Made by a program: the position numbers and the translations under genes | Notes under the pieces: model-generated | The model's database searches: none | Told to the model about the DNA's origin: nothing | What the model saw: only the letters and a program-made list of their open reading frames with translations | Assembly (NCBI RefSeq): GCF_022965805.1 | Contig: NC_133108.1 | Location: 40,618,051 to 40,682,050, forward strand | Direction: 5' to 3' | DNA: 64,000 bases | Origin: Primulina eburnea | Taxonomy: Eukaryota; Streptophyta; Magnoliopsida; Lamiales; Gesneriaceae | Shown: positions 33,582 to 51,689 of the stretch, one piece after another | Position numbering within the stretch: the first letter of the stretch is position 1 | How the letters are laid out: each line of letters begins with the position of its first letter

Positions 33582-35381
33582 TGTAATAGCCGAGTCTGGT
33601 GTACGGTACGGTTTAATATTTCATAAGTTTATTGACTACTTGGTTAAGTTTAAGTATAGTTTGGATGTTAAGAGTTTCGATTTATGATTTTAGTATAGTT
33701 GGTTATAGATGATGTGCAGTGTTATTGTAGCGGCGTTACGATTAAATTTATGATAAATGGTATATTGATCCAAATGAGGTGAGGCCAATTGGAGTGGTTA
33801 GATAAGACATAAGGCTATAACTTTCTTATTTTGAGTTTTGTTCAAATCATTGTGGAAGGTAAGCCAAAAGTGTCCCGAAGTGTGTTGTGTGTTTCGACGT
33901 TCCTCTAGTGACACAGGTTGGGAGATTTAGCATAACTTTTTACTCAGACCACCAAATGATCTGAAATTTTGAGGGAGGCAAGATAAGACATAGAGCTACA
34001 ACTTTGTAGTTTACCACTTTTTCTAATTCGGACGGGAAGAGGCGTTTCTGAGGCGATCTTTGAAGAAGCTGTGCGCAGAGTACGCTGTGGCAGGAACGAT
34101 GCAGGAGCGCACCTGCGGTCATGTAAGGACCGCACCCGCGGTCCCAGTGGTTCAGAAAATGATGTTTGGTCGAAGGCTTGGCGCACCCGCGGTCCTTGTG
34201 TTGGTGCACCCACGGTCAAGGTATGGCCGAGATATTTAGTGTTTTTTGGAGTGGTTGGCCATCACTTTACTCATTTCTTCCCCTTCATTTCGACTTTTCT
34301 CTCTACTTTATAGGGTTTTCTTCCATTTCTTTCATTTCCTATCTTCAATCCAAGCTTCTTTTTGACGATTCGAGTTGAGATCGACGTTCTACTTGGTGCT
34401 AGGAAGCTTAGGTAAGCTTTTGGTGCGATTCTTTTAAGGTTTTGAGTTAAGAGTTGACTTGGGTTTGTTATTCTTGTGGATTTATGGATTTATTGTTATG
34501 GATTCTTGGATATAGAGTTGATGTTGGTGTTATTTATGGATTATTGTTGTAGCTGGTGAACCAAGAGCTTATTTGAGGTGTTCTATTGGGTTGTAAGTGG
34601 AATTTCATCCTTTTTGCTCACATGATATTATATGTATTGTGTTTTAAAGGTTTCAAAGTTTTATTCCCTTCCATTGATTCATTGTTATGTATTGATTTCA
34701 TTGATTATCTATTGGAGGCATTGTATGTCTCACTATTGTTAAAAAGAGAATACAAGAGATATTATGAGATTGTGAAACGACGGCTTTAAATGCTATTCAG
34801 AGTTCAAATGTTTTATTGGATTGATTAATCATAGTCAGAGCATTGCATGCAATTAGATGATCATCGACCATAGGCTTTTATCCCTCAGAGTTATCGGTTT
34901 ATATCGATAGAGATATTAGCACCAGAGCAGAGATACTATTGATATCAATCCAACCAGAGAAAGAGAATACCATCATATTGCTATGTTATTGCTACAGTTA
35001 TTGCTACAGTATTCATGTTTCAGAGTTGATGGTATTTATGATTTCAAAGTCATGTTTTACAGAGTATACTATGTATCATTGCTATGTAGAGTTCCACTTG
35101 CTGAGATTTATTCTCATTTCAGTTATTTCATGTGATGCAGATCAGAGTGGTGGCCCGGGACGTTGACTGTGGGCAGGGGGTCATATGCATACACCGTTGG
35201 GAGGAAGATTTTGGCATGATCATAGGAATGATGTTTTGTATTTTGTTATGTCATTTAAATGATCATGTACTTATTTTGTTGTAAAAACGTTTAAAGAAAT
35301 GTATTTTGAAACTCCTTCCATATTTTAAAGAAAAATTTATTTCCGCTGCGTATTTTTATTGTTACGGTCAGAGGTGTCACA
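33582..35381 (+). mobile_element. 1.8-kb solo LTR (Gypsy-like)
   Basis: It begins TGTAATAGCCGAGTC and ends GGTCAGAGGTGTCACA (TG...CA). Flanks AAGTC (33577-33581) and AAGCC (35382-35386) look like a 5-bp target duplication with one change. Inside, GC-rich GCACCCGCGGTC-type motifs recur four times between 34109 and 34217. No gag-pol sequence or second LTR is nearby, so it is a solo LTR. The short frames in it are not genes. Confidence 0.75.
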
Positions 35382-35412
35382 AAGCCAGTCCCGATACATC
35401 ATGAAAAAACCT

Positions 35413-42516
<7,104 letters not shown>

Positions 42517-42632
42517 TGAATCGATTGAATAACCGATCGATCCTCAGTTGGCTCAGATTTTCTGAATTATTTCTTTCTGATTTTTTATTTTTATTTTTGG
42601 TCGGGGTGGGGTTGCCAAGAACAGTGGGGAGA

Positions 42633-42640
42633 TATTTATA
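42633..42640 (-). promoter_or_regulatory. TATA box of the MDAR gene
   Basis: TATAAATA on the minus strand, about 117-124 bp upstream of the ATG; transcription start is inferred near 42605. Confidence 0.7.
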
Positions 42641-42687
42641 GTGCTGGGAAGGCCGATTTGTAAAAATTGTTGAACAAGTCATTGAGT

Positions 42688-42696
42688 ACACGTGGC
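42688..42696 (-). promoter_or_regulatory. G-box / ABRE-like element upstream of MDAR
   Basis: ACACGTGGC, an exact G-box with ABRE core, lies about 50 bp upstream of the TATA box. It suggests ABA or stress control of this antioxidant gene, by inference only. Confidence 0.5.
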
Positions 42697-42699
42697 GAT

Positions 42700-44266
42700 A
42701 GGTCATCCGTCCAATATGCTGACAGAGATTAAATCCTATTGCCAAATCACGAGTTATTACATGGCAACCTTTGGATTGGATGTACCAAGTTGTCAATTAG
42801 AATTCGACGACTTTAGCTAGTTTTCTACATTCTAGAAGAGTCGTGTCTATTTTAATACTCTCCCGTCAATTAGCTTGCCATGATTGACTCGTCGAAGAAA
42901 ATAATATAATTTCAATTTTATTTTATTTATTGTAGTATATATAATTACTGTATATACAAATTATAAACGTATAAAATGCACCACCATGGTACAAAAGATG
43001 ATAATGATTTTAGCCCTTAAACCCCTCGTCAGACTATGGAAGCCTTTGAAGAAATTCAAAATTTTTAAGTTCGATTTTGATATCAATGTGCATTATAATC
43101 CGAACATTCAAGTGCCATGTTTCGAACAATTGATGAACGTGCGACAGGAAAGTAAATTCTTCCTCCAAAATAGAAACAAAAGGCATGAATGACGATAGAT
43201 ATTCACATGACACTTAAGATGTTAGATCGTTAGAATAATAATATATTTGTCTCAATAAATATAAATCATTAGTCTTATTGGTAATATATTTTAATTAGAG
43301 CTTGATTTTACACAAAATAAAATATACATATATTGAATTACTCGAAATTCGTCGTAATTGTTTTGGTTGGTAATTTTCATAAAAAATGAGAAGGAAACAA
43401 TATGGAAATTAATGGAAGGAACCTGAAGAGAAGGAACTAAGCTGAAGAAACCAGGACTCAACGCATCTAGAATAGCTGCATATGCATATCGTGTTCTTTC
43501 GTGTTATAACCGTTCTGAGCGGGACATTACGGTGTACCAAAGGGTGGAGTCACAAGTAAGAGTATATGTACTAACTTAAGCTAAATGGCTTTCTAGGCCA
43601 TGGACCAATCCATAAATAAAAGAAGTCCAGCGGCCTAACCCAACGACCAATTTAAACTCTTTTTAAATATTGATATCATATCATGATAATATTTGCATAA
43701 TTATCTCATTATCTAGAAAAACAAAATCTTATTAAATATTCTACACAATGAAATTAACAATTAAAAGACAATATTGGAAAATAAATTTGATATAAAAATT
43801 ATATTTCCCTTCAATATCCGCCAAAAGCAATTCATCATGTGCTCAATTTGAACTTTGTGTCGTCAATTCTACACTTCTAGTGCACACTAAAATCCAAGTA
43901 CCTCGGGCTGATCCAATGGAGCTTATGGAAGAAGACCGAGATAACGAGGAGCTAAGGATCTTCTCTCCGACCTTGGACAAGACCATGCCTAATTCTCGGG
44001 AGATCGTTGACAATTCAAACCCAATAAGCTACAAAATCCACTCAGTTCTATATATAAAAAAAAGGAGTATAAATATCGATAAAAATACTACAAAATAAAT
44101 TTACAAAATTACGTGAAAATGTGAGAAGACGAAAAATGAGTCTATTGGGGTGGGCCAAATGAAGGTGCAAATGTTTTCGAGTGGCCCAAAAAAGCCCAGA
44201 CCGAGCATGTGAATATGTGATCATGTTATATAAAAACTAACATAATATTGTATTAAAAAAAACTAT
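42700..44266. other. AT-rich intergenic DNA
   Basis: Distal MDAR promoter and spacer. The ~70-codon frames at 42986 and 43880 have no recognisable features. No gene is supported. Confidence 0.4.
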
Positions 44267-44447
44267 GGCAAAAACTTATGTTAGACGGTTTCACAGGTCG
44301 TATTTTATGAGACGGGTCTTTTATTCTGATCATCCATGAAAAAATATTACTTTTTATGCTACGAGTATCTTTTTATTGAGAATATTAATATGATTGACTC
44401 GTATCACAGATAAAGATTCGTGAGACTGTCTCGATAGTGAGCTACTC
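44267..44447 (+). mobile_element. MITE family M, copy 10, perfect 9-bp TSD
   Basis: 181 bp starting GGCAAAAACTTATG and ending GAGCTACTC; AAAAACTAT on both sides (44258-44266, 44448-44456). Confidence 0.94.
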
Positions 44448-45047
44448 AAAAACTATATACTTTATTATTTTACTGTATAGAATATCTCGGCAGGGGGACC
44501 AAAGTCCCCCTAAAGTTTTCACCCGGACCCCCTACAAAATAATATCTCCTTCTTAGCCCGAAATTTTTATTCTCTTTAATTGCATCAACTTTTCTTGTGT
44601 CGATCGGAAGTATCATAATTAGGCAATAATGATGTATTAACACAAATTCCTTAAACAATGAAATAATTTAATTCATCAAAAATCCTATTGTTGCAATTAT
44701 TGGGAAAAAGGTTTAGGGGACCGATTTAGTACTTCAAGTGGCTAGGAACATCCGAATTTCAAGTATTTTCGACGAAATCGACATGCGTTGAGAACGATTT
44801 TTTTTTAAATGATAGACCTAATCCGATACGACTAAATATTAATGTTCATTCAATATGGCTCCAACCTTAAAGATTATATAGACTATATAGGTTTGTAGAG
44901 CCCCTAGTATTTGATTCATTCCCAGTATTTCAAAAACGAAAAAGAAAAAAGTTCATGTAGTTGAAGAATCATATGAAAAATAGTTATTGCTTCTGATTTT
45001 GTCACAAATAATATCATATCAATAACATAAATGATGGTTTAAATAAC

Positions 45048-45106
45048 GAGTAGGTCTCTTGTGAGACGGTCTCACGAATATTTATCTGTGAGACGGGTCA
45101 ATCCTA
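45048..45106 (-). mobile_element. MITE family M, truncated copy 11
   Basis: GAGTAGGTCTCTTGTGAGAC through GACGGGTCAATCCTACCCAT, the outer ~59 bp in reverse orientation. The rest of the element is missing and unrelated AT-rich sequence follows. Confidence 0.85.
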
Positions 45107-45203
45107 CCCATATTATTAATGATGATAATAATAATAGATTTAGATAATTTTACCCTATGAAGTTATTAAATGGGCTATTTATATAATAAAAATGCACCAG
45201 GAA

Positions 45204-45208
<5 letters not shown>

Positions 45209-45270
<62 letters not shown>
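45209..45270. repeat. (AT)n microsatellite at the edge of the large fold-back
   Basis: About 30 AT dinucleotides directly abut the left end of the 4.7-kb element; the right flank also reads GTATATATAT, so the element probably inserted into a TA-rich site. Confidence 0.9.
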
Positions 45271-45271
<1 letters not shown>

Positions 45272-45445
45272 GTAAATTTGAAAAAAATACACCTGCAAGT
45301 CTTTCATTTAAGATTCAGTACCTAAAAGATTTTTTTTACAAAGCAATACCTGACAACACTACAAACTTAGTTTTAACTACCTACAAAGATAATTTTACAT
45401 TTTTGCCCTTTTATTATTTAAATAAATATATTATTTTATCCACAA
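45271..45445 (+). repeat. Left terminal inverted repeat of the 4.7-kb element
   Basis: Pairs with 49765-49938. Matching blocks include TTTCATTTAAGATTCAGTACC here against TTTCAATTAAGAATCAGTACC in the complement of the right end, and TTATTTAAATAAATAT in both. Confidence 0.85.
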
Positions 45446-45899
45446 AATTAATTGTGTGTTTTCTATCTACCAAAATATTAGTACCTATTATGTGGCTTCA
45501 GATACTTGATTTTGTTATTTGAATACTTCAAATGTGTAAAAAAAATACTATATTTTCGAACAATCACCATAATTAAGTCGTTGTTGGGTTTTCATAAAAA
45601 ATACATTATGATGACTTATTCATGTCATTTTATTTTAAAAAATATATAATTCATCAATCATCATTAAAATAAGATTAAGTACTTATTTTGACATAAAAAA
45701 TATCTATTTTTAAGTTTCAGATACTTGATTTGGCTCTTTAAATACTCCAAATATATAAGAAAATACTGGATCTTGAACGATCACCATAAATTCAGTCATT
45801 GTTTGTCTTTTCATGAAATGTTTATTTGGATGACATATTTATCTCATTTAATATTTCTTTGTAAAAAAAAAATCAAATTCCCCACTGAGCATGTAATTT

Positions 45900-47090
45900 T
45901 AAAGTACTTAGTTTTACTTGAGAAATGCCTATTTTCAGTTTGCAAATACTTGATTTCGTAAATGAGATACTCACAATATGTATTAAAATACTGGATATTC
46001 GAATAGACAACATAAATTCATCAAGTATTGGTATTTCAATGAAAAATACATTTGGATGACATATTAATCTCATTTAATATTTTTTGTTAAAAAACCAAAT
46101 TTCCAAATAAGTATGCAAATTTTAAAGTACTTAGTTTTACTTGAGAAGTGCTTAATTTGAGTTCGCAAATACTTGATTTCGTAAATGGGATACTCACGAT
46201 ATGTATTAAAATATTGAATATTCGAATAAGCAACGTAAGTTCTCCAAGTGTTGGTATTTTCATGAAATATGCATGTATTTGGATGAGAAGTATCTAATTT
46301 GAGTTTGCAAATACTCGATTTGGTACAAGAGATACTCATAATATTTAATAGAGTATTGGATATTCAAATATGCAACGTAAGTTTACCAAGTGTTTGTTTT
46401 CCATGGAAGATTCGTTAGGATGACATATTTATCTCGTTTAATATATTTTCTGTAAAAAAAATCTTAAATAAGCATGAAAATTTTAAAAACTTAGTTTTAC
46501 TTGAGAAGTACATAATTTCATATTTCAAATACTTGATTTAGTACATGAGATACTCATAATATGTAATAGAATATTGGATATTCGAATATGCAACGTAAAT
46601 TCACCAAGTGTTGGTATTTCTGTGGAAAATACATTTGGATGACATATTTATCTCATTTAATATTTTTTTGTAAAAAAAAAAACCATATTCTCAAATAAGC
46701 ATGAATATTTAAATGTACTTAATTTTACTTGAGAAGTACTTAATTTCATATTGCAAATACTTGATTTGGTACACGAGATACTCATAATATGTAATAGACT
46801 ACTGAATATTCGAATATGCAACGTAAGTTCACCAAGTATTGGTGTTTTCATGGAAGATGCATTTGAAATACATATTCATCTTATTTAATATTTTTTTGGT
46901 AAAAAATATTCTCAAATAAGTATGAAAATTTTAAAGTACTTACTTTTACCTGAGAAGTATCTAATTTGAGTTTGCAAATACTTGATTTCATAAATAAGAT
47001 ACTCACAATATGTATTAAAATACTGGATATTCGAATATGCAATCTTTCCATGAAAAATTCGTTAGGATACTTATTCATGTCATTTAAATA
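45900..47090. repeat. Left array of ~190-bp modules
   Basis: About six diverged units in the same direction. Each contains CTTAGTTTTACTTGAGAAGT, CAAATACTTGATT, GAGATACTCA, TGGATATTCGAATA, a CATGGAA-type block and CATTTGGATGACATA. Spacing is roughly 170-210 bp. Confidence 0.85.
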
Positions 47091-47789
47091 AATAAACATA
47101 GTTCATTGTTCATCATGGACTAATTGAAAGATACATTATGAACATAGTTCGTAAATGAACTTGAAGTTTGCACTTTAAGTATAGCTATCGATTCTAAGAT
47201 TAAATATTTATAAAATACCCATCAATATTAATTTACAATACTTTTGATATTCATTGAATGACTTATTTGACAATTATACCTATTTGACATAATACTTATT
47301 AGTAATCATTCATTATATGTATCAATATTCTTTCATTATACCTATTATCAAATTTGAGTTTTAAAAGAGTAAAATCAATTATCAGTGGAATCTAATTATG
47401 TAATACTTGTAACAATTTAGGTATCACATTTTTATTTCACGGATCTCATCATCAAAGACCACTCAATATGGACTTCAAATTATATATTTTGACATTATCA
47501 AATAATCGAATTTGAGTATTTAAATAGTAAAATCAAGTATTTGTGGATTCGTATTAGGTATTATTTGTATTAATTTAGGTATCACATTTTTACTTCACGA
47601 ATGTCATCATCAAAGACCACTCAATATTAACTTCAAACTATATAATTTGACATCCTCGAATAGTTGGATATAATAATTTAGGGAGTAAAATCAAGTATTT
47701 GCGAACTCGCATTATTAGATACTCTTTGTACCAATTTAGCTACCATATTTTAATTTCACCAATTTAGATACTCTTCGTATCAATGTATC

Positions 47790-48600
47790 TTCCATGGAAA
47801 GATCAACACTTGGTGATCTTACGTTGCCTATTCGAATATCCAGTATTTTAATACATGTTGTGAGTATCTTATTCAAGATATAAAGTATTTGCAAACTCAA
47901 ATTAGATACTTCTAAAATAAAACTAAGTATTTTAAAATTTCAATACTTAGTTGAGAATTTATTTTTGTTTTTACAAAAAAAAAAAAAAATTAAATGAGAT
48001 GAATATGTCATCCAAATGCATCTTCCAAGGAACGATAAACACTTGGTGAGCTTACGTTCCATATTCGAATATCCAGTATTTTATTACATATTATGAGTAT
48101 CTCATATCAAATATTTTTAATCTCAAATTAGGCACTTCTCAAATAAAAATATGTACTTTAGAATTTCCATGCTTAGTTGGGAATTTGTTTTTTCTTTTAC
48201 ATTTTTTTAAAATGAAATGATTATGTCATCCAAATACTTATTATATGGAAATATCGATACTTGATGAACTTACGTTGACTATTCAAATATCCAGTATTTT
48301 AATACATATTGTGAGTATCTCATTTACGAAATCAAGTATTTGCAAACTCAAATTAGGTACTTCTCAAGTAAAAATAAGTACTTTAAAATTTTCATGCTTA
48401 GTTGAAAATTTATTATTTATAAAAAAAATATATTAAATGAGATGAATATGTCATCCAAATGTATATTCCATAAAAATACCAATACTTGGTGAACTTACAT
48501 TGCTTATTCGAATATCTAGTATTTTAGTACATACTGTGAGTATCTCATTTACGAAATCAAGTATTTGCTCAAATTAAGTACTTCTCATTTAGGGAGTAAA
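47790..48600. repeat. Right array of ~190-bp modules, inverted
   Basis: About four units that are the reverse complement of the left array: TGTCATCCAAATG, TTCGAATATCCAGTATTT, GAGTATCTCAT, AAATCAAGTATTTGCAAACT and GTACTTCTCAA in order. Confidence 0.85.
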
Positions 48601-49764
48601 ATTAAGTATTGGTAGACTCAAATAAATACTTTTTATACTAATTTAGGTATCACATTTTAATTTCAAAAATGACACATCAAAAGTCACTCAATATTACTTG
48701 AAACTATATTCTTTTATATCCCAAAATAATCAAATTTGAGTATTTAAAAGATAAAATCAAATATATGTGAAATCAAATTAAGTACTATTTGTACCAATTT
48801 AGGTAGCACATTTTTTATTCACAAATATTATCATCAAAGAACATTCAGTGTTATCTTCAAACTATATATTTTTACATACTCAATCGAATTTGAGTATTTA
48901 AACGTTAAAATCAAGTATTTGTGGACTCGAATTATAGTATTATTTGTATTAATTTAAGTATCACATTTTTACTTCACGAATATCATCATCGGTGTCAATT
49001 AATATTAACTTCAAATTATATTTAGGCATCCTCAAATTATTGTATACGAGTATTTACGAGGTAAAATCATGTATTTATAGAATCTAATTAGGTACTCTTT
49101 GTGCCAATTTAAGTATCACATTTTAACTTCACAAATGACACCATAAAAAGTCACTTAATATTACTTGAAACTTAAGTATTTTATTACACATTTGAAGTAT
49201 TCAAATAGCCAAATCAAATATTTGAAACCCCAAAATAAGTATTTTATCGATCAAAATAAGTACTGTTTCTAATTCAACAATGAGTGAGAAACTATGTTTT
49301 TTAAAAAATTAGATGACATGAATAAGTAATCTTAATGCATTTTCAATGAAACGAACAACAATTATTGAATTTATTGTGATAGCTCGAAGATTCAGTATTT
49401 TCTTACACATTTGGATTATTCAAATAGTCAAATCAAGCATTTGAAACTCCAAAATAGGTATTTTGTAGGTCAAAATAAATACTTAATTTTATTTCAAGAT
49501 GAGTGATGACCTTTGTTTTTTATAAAAAAATAAAAAATAATACATTTTTCATGAAAAGACTAACAATGACAAAATTTATGGTGAATGCTCGAAAATATAG
49601 TATTTTCTTATATATTTGGAGTATTCAAATAGCGAAATCAAGTATCTGAAATCCTATAATAGGTACTTTATATATCAAAATAAGTATTTACTTTTATTCC
49701 ATGATAATTGAGAAACAAATTTTTTACAAAATTATATTTTAAATGGAGAATATATATGTAATTT

Positions 49765-49938
49765 TTGTGACTAAAATAAGATATTTATTTAAATAATAAA
49801 GGGTAAAAATGTAAATTTTGTTTTGTGAGGAGTTAAAACTAAAAGCATAGATTTGTCAGGTACTGATTTCAAAAAAATTATGACTAGGTACTGATTCTTA
49901 ATTGAAAGATGGGCAGATGCATTTTTTTAGAATTTACC
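49765..49938 (-). repeat. Right terminal inverted repeat of the 4.7-kb element
   Basis: Reverse complement of the left terminal repeat, at an estimated 75-80% identity by eye. Confidence 0.85.
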
Positions 49939-49939
49939 G

Positions 49940-51490
49940 TATATATATCTTAATATTCTGAAAATCCTGACACACAACACATGATCCTGCAAACTATGTC
50001 TGATATCCCACAGCTTATTGAATACTCGATGGATAATGTATTTTGTTTACAGTGTTTGGTGAGATCTTGTTAAAGAGCCATAATGTATATGGGCCAGTTA
50101 ATGAATTATTTGTCAACTAGGCATACTTTTAATATATACTTTACTGATGAATTTACATCTTATTTTTATGGCTGTTGTAAATATGATTATTTTTTTTAAT
50201 CTTTGTTTAGTAATTTATATTCATTTTCTTTTTAACTTTATTATATGATCGTCCTATGAATTAATAGAGACTTTAAAATCGTTTTAGTTCTTGAAAAAAT
50301 GGTTATAAGCTAGCTTATAATAAAAAGTACATTTTCATACTACAATCTCTAAATATATATTTACAGATGAATAAAATTATTCATTAAATTTACTTTAAAT
50401 CAGTAATATCGATATTTATTTCAGGTGATGCTCGCAACATGGAAGCATTCAACAAATATCGTGGATGTCATATGTTTTTTATTTCACGATGTTTTTGTCT
50501 CATTGAGTTTTTCCTATTAAAATTTTGAAGTAGCGCGTCCTTAGTTTGGAAGACACCCAAAGAGTGTATATTGATATATTCTTTTTCTTTCGTTCAGATT
50601 TTTCCCACGAAATTTTACTGTTAAAATTTTATTTAGGCATCATTTGAATCTTTACATTTTCTCCAAATAATCTCTTCCCAGTATATGATTTTGAATAAAT
50701 AGTTGTTACATGAATAATAATCGAAAAGGAAGTGTTATAAATTATTATATTTAAAGTATTTATTTATATAGTTCCATTATTATAATCCTTCCAAATATAT
50801 ATAACTCAATTATACCGGCCCTATAAATAGAGATTTTTTGTTGAAAATAAATTGATTCATTCATAAGTCATTATTTGAATTCTCTCACTTATTTCTATCT
50901 TCTTTTCTCTTCTTTTCTTCTATTTTTCATTAGTAAATGTATAGCATGGTAGTTGTCCGATAAAAAAAATTAATTTTTCATCGTTGTTATCTATATGTCA
51001 ATTAATTTATATCAGTTTTTCCTCGTTGTTATCTATATATTAATTAAATTAAGGAGCAAACAAACGTGTGAGAAAATTGTAAATTTAGTCATGTAAATTG
51101 ACATGTTTTGAGATTTTGTAACTTGTCAGAGTTTGGATATCATCTAGTAATTAGTTTTTTTTTTTTGTCATTTTTTCCTGAAACATCGAAATTGACCGGA
51201 TATTGTTGATTTGACATTAATATTCTCATACATGACTTATACGACAAGAGTCAAACTTATATTACACATTAAAAGATACACTGACAAAAATAAAATAAAA
51301 CGATGGACTTTTTTCTTCTCATTTTGAAGTATTGGAGGTCGTTTTACTTTTTTTTTCTTTTTTCATATGATGAAATTTAATTTGAGCAATATTTTATTTA
51401 TTCTCTTCACATATGTCTTATAATATATAATCAGTTTGAAATAAAATATATTTAATGAATTTAGTTGTTTCGGGAGGAAGCAAAGATGAA
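49940..51490. other. AT-rich intergenic DNA
   Basis: No gene is supported. Near 50731-50950, TGTTATAAATTATTATA, a CCCTATAAATAGAG box and a pyrimidine-rich CTTTTCTCTTCTTTT stretch resemble a short LTR with its own promoter, but the borders cannot be proven. Confidence 0.35.
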
Positions 51491-51499
51491 AAAAAACAA

Positions 51500-51680
51500 G
51501 GCAAAACTTGTGTGAGATGGTCTCACGAGTCGAATTTGTGAGATGAATCTCTTATTTGAGTTATTCATGAAAAAATATAATTTTTTATGCTATGAGTATT
51601 ACTTTTTATTGTGAATATGAGTAAGATTGACACGTCTCACAGATTAATATCCGTGATACGGTCTCACATGAGACCCACTC
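51500..51680 (+). mobile_element. MITE family M, copy 12, perfect 9-bp TSD
   Basis: 181 bp from GGCAAAACTTGTGTGAGA to GAGACCCACTC, with AAAAAACAA on both sides (51491-51499, 51681-51689). Confidence 0.94.
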
Positions 51681-51689
51681 AAAAAACAA

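Larger units (their letters stand above)
45271..49938. mobile_element. 4.7-kb fold-back element with modular inverted arrays
   Basis: The left end GGTAAATTTGAAAAAAATAC and the complement of the right end, GGTAAATTCTAAAAAAATGC, begin ~170-bp terminal inverted repeats that share ATTCAGTACCTA-, CCTGACAA-, TTAGTTTTAACT- and ACATTTTTGCCC-like blocks. Inside, ~190-bp modules run as direct repeats on the left half (about 45900-47090) and as inverted copies on the right (about 47790-48600); two other module types occur at 45480-45880/49170-49720 and 47330-47760/48590-49160. AAGTACTT and TACTTGATTT recur throughout. Target duplication cannot be resolved because the site is TA-rich. No transposase frame is seen. 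Confidence 0.8.

Noticed and set aside
33944..34378. Overlapping 80-90-codon frames on both strands
   Set aside because: They lie in the GC-rich repeat zone of the solo LTR and mirror one another.
43880..44098. 72-codon acidic frame (PMELMEEDRDNEELRIF...)
   Set aside because: It resembles plant retroelement leader text but has no family match I can support, and the downstream part is low complexity.
45873..48436. Several ~65-90-codon frames with similar translations (for example HIVSISFTKSSICKLKLGTS)
   Set aside because: They recur because they lie in the same repeat module; they are on both strands, lack other coding signs and belong to the fold-back arrays.
50731..50950. Possible short Copia-like solo LTR with a CTATAAATAG box
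   Set aside because: A TG start is present but no convincing CA end or target duplication was found.
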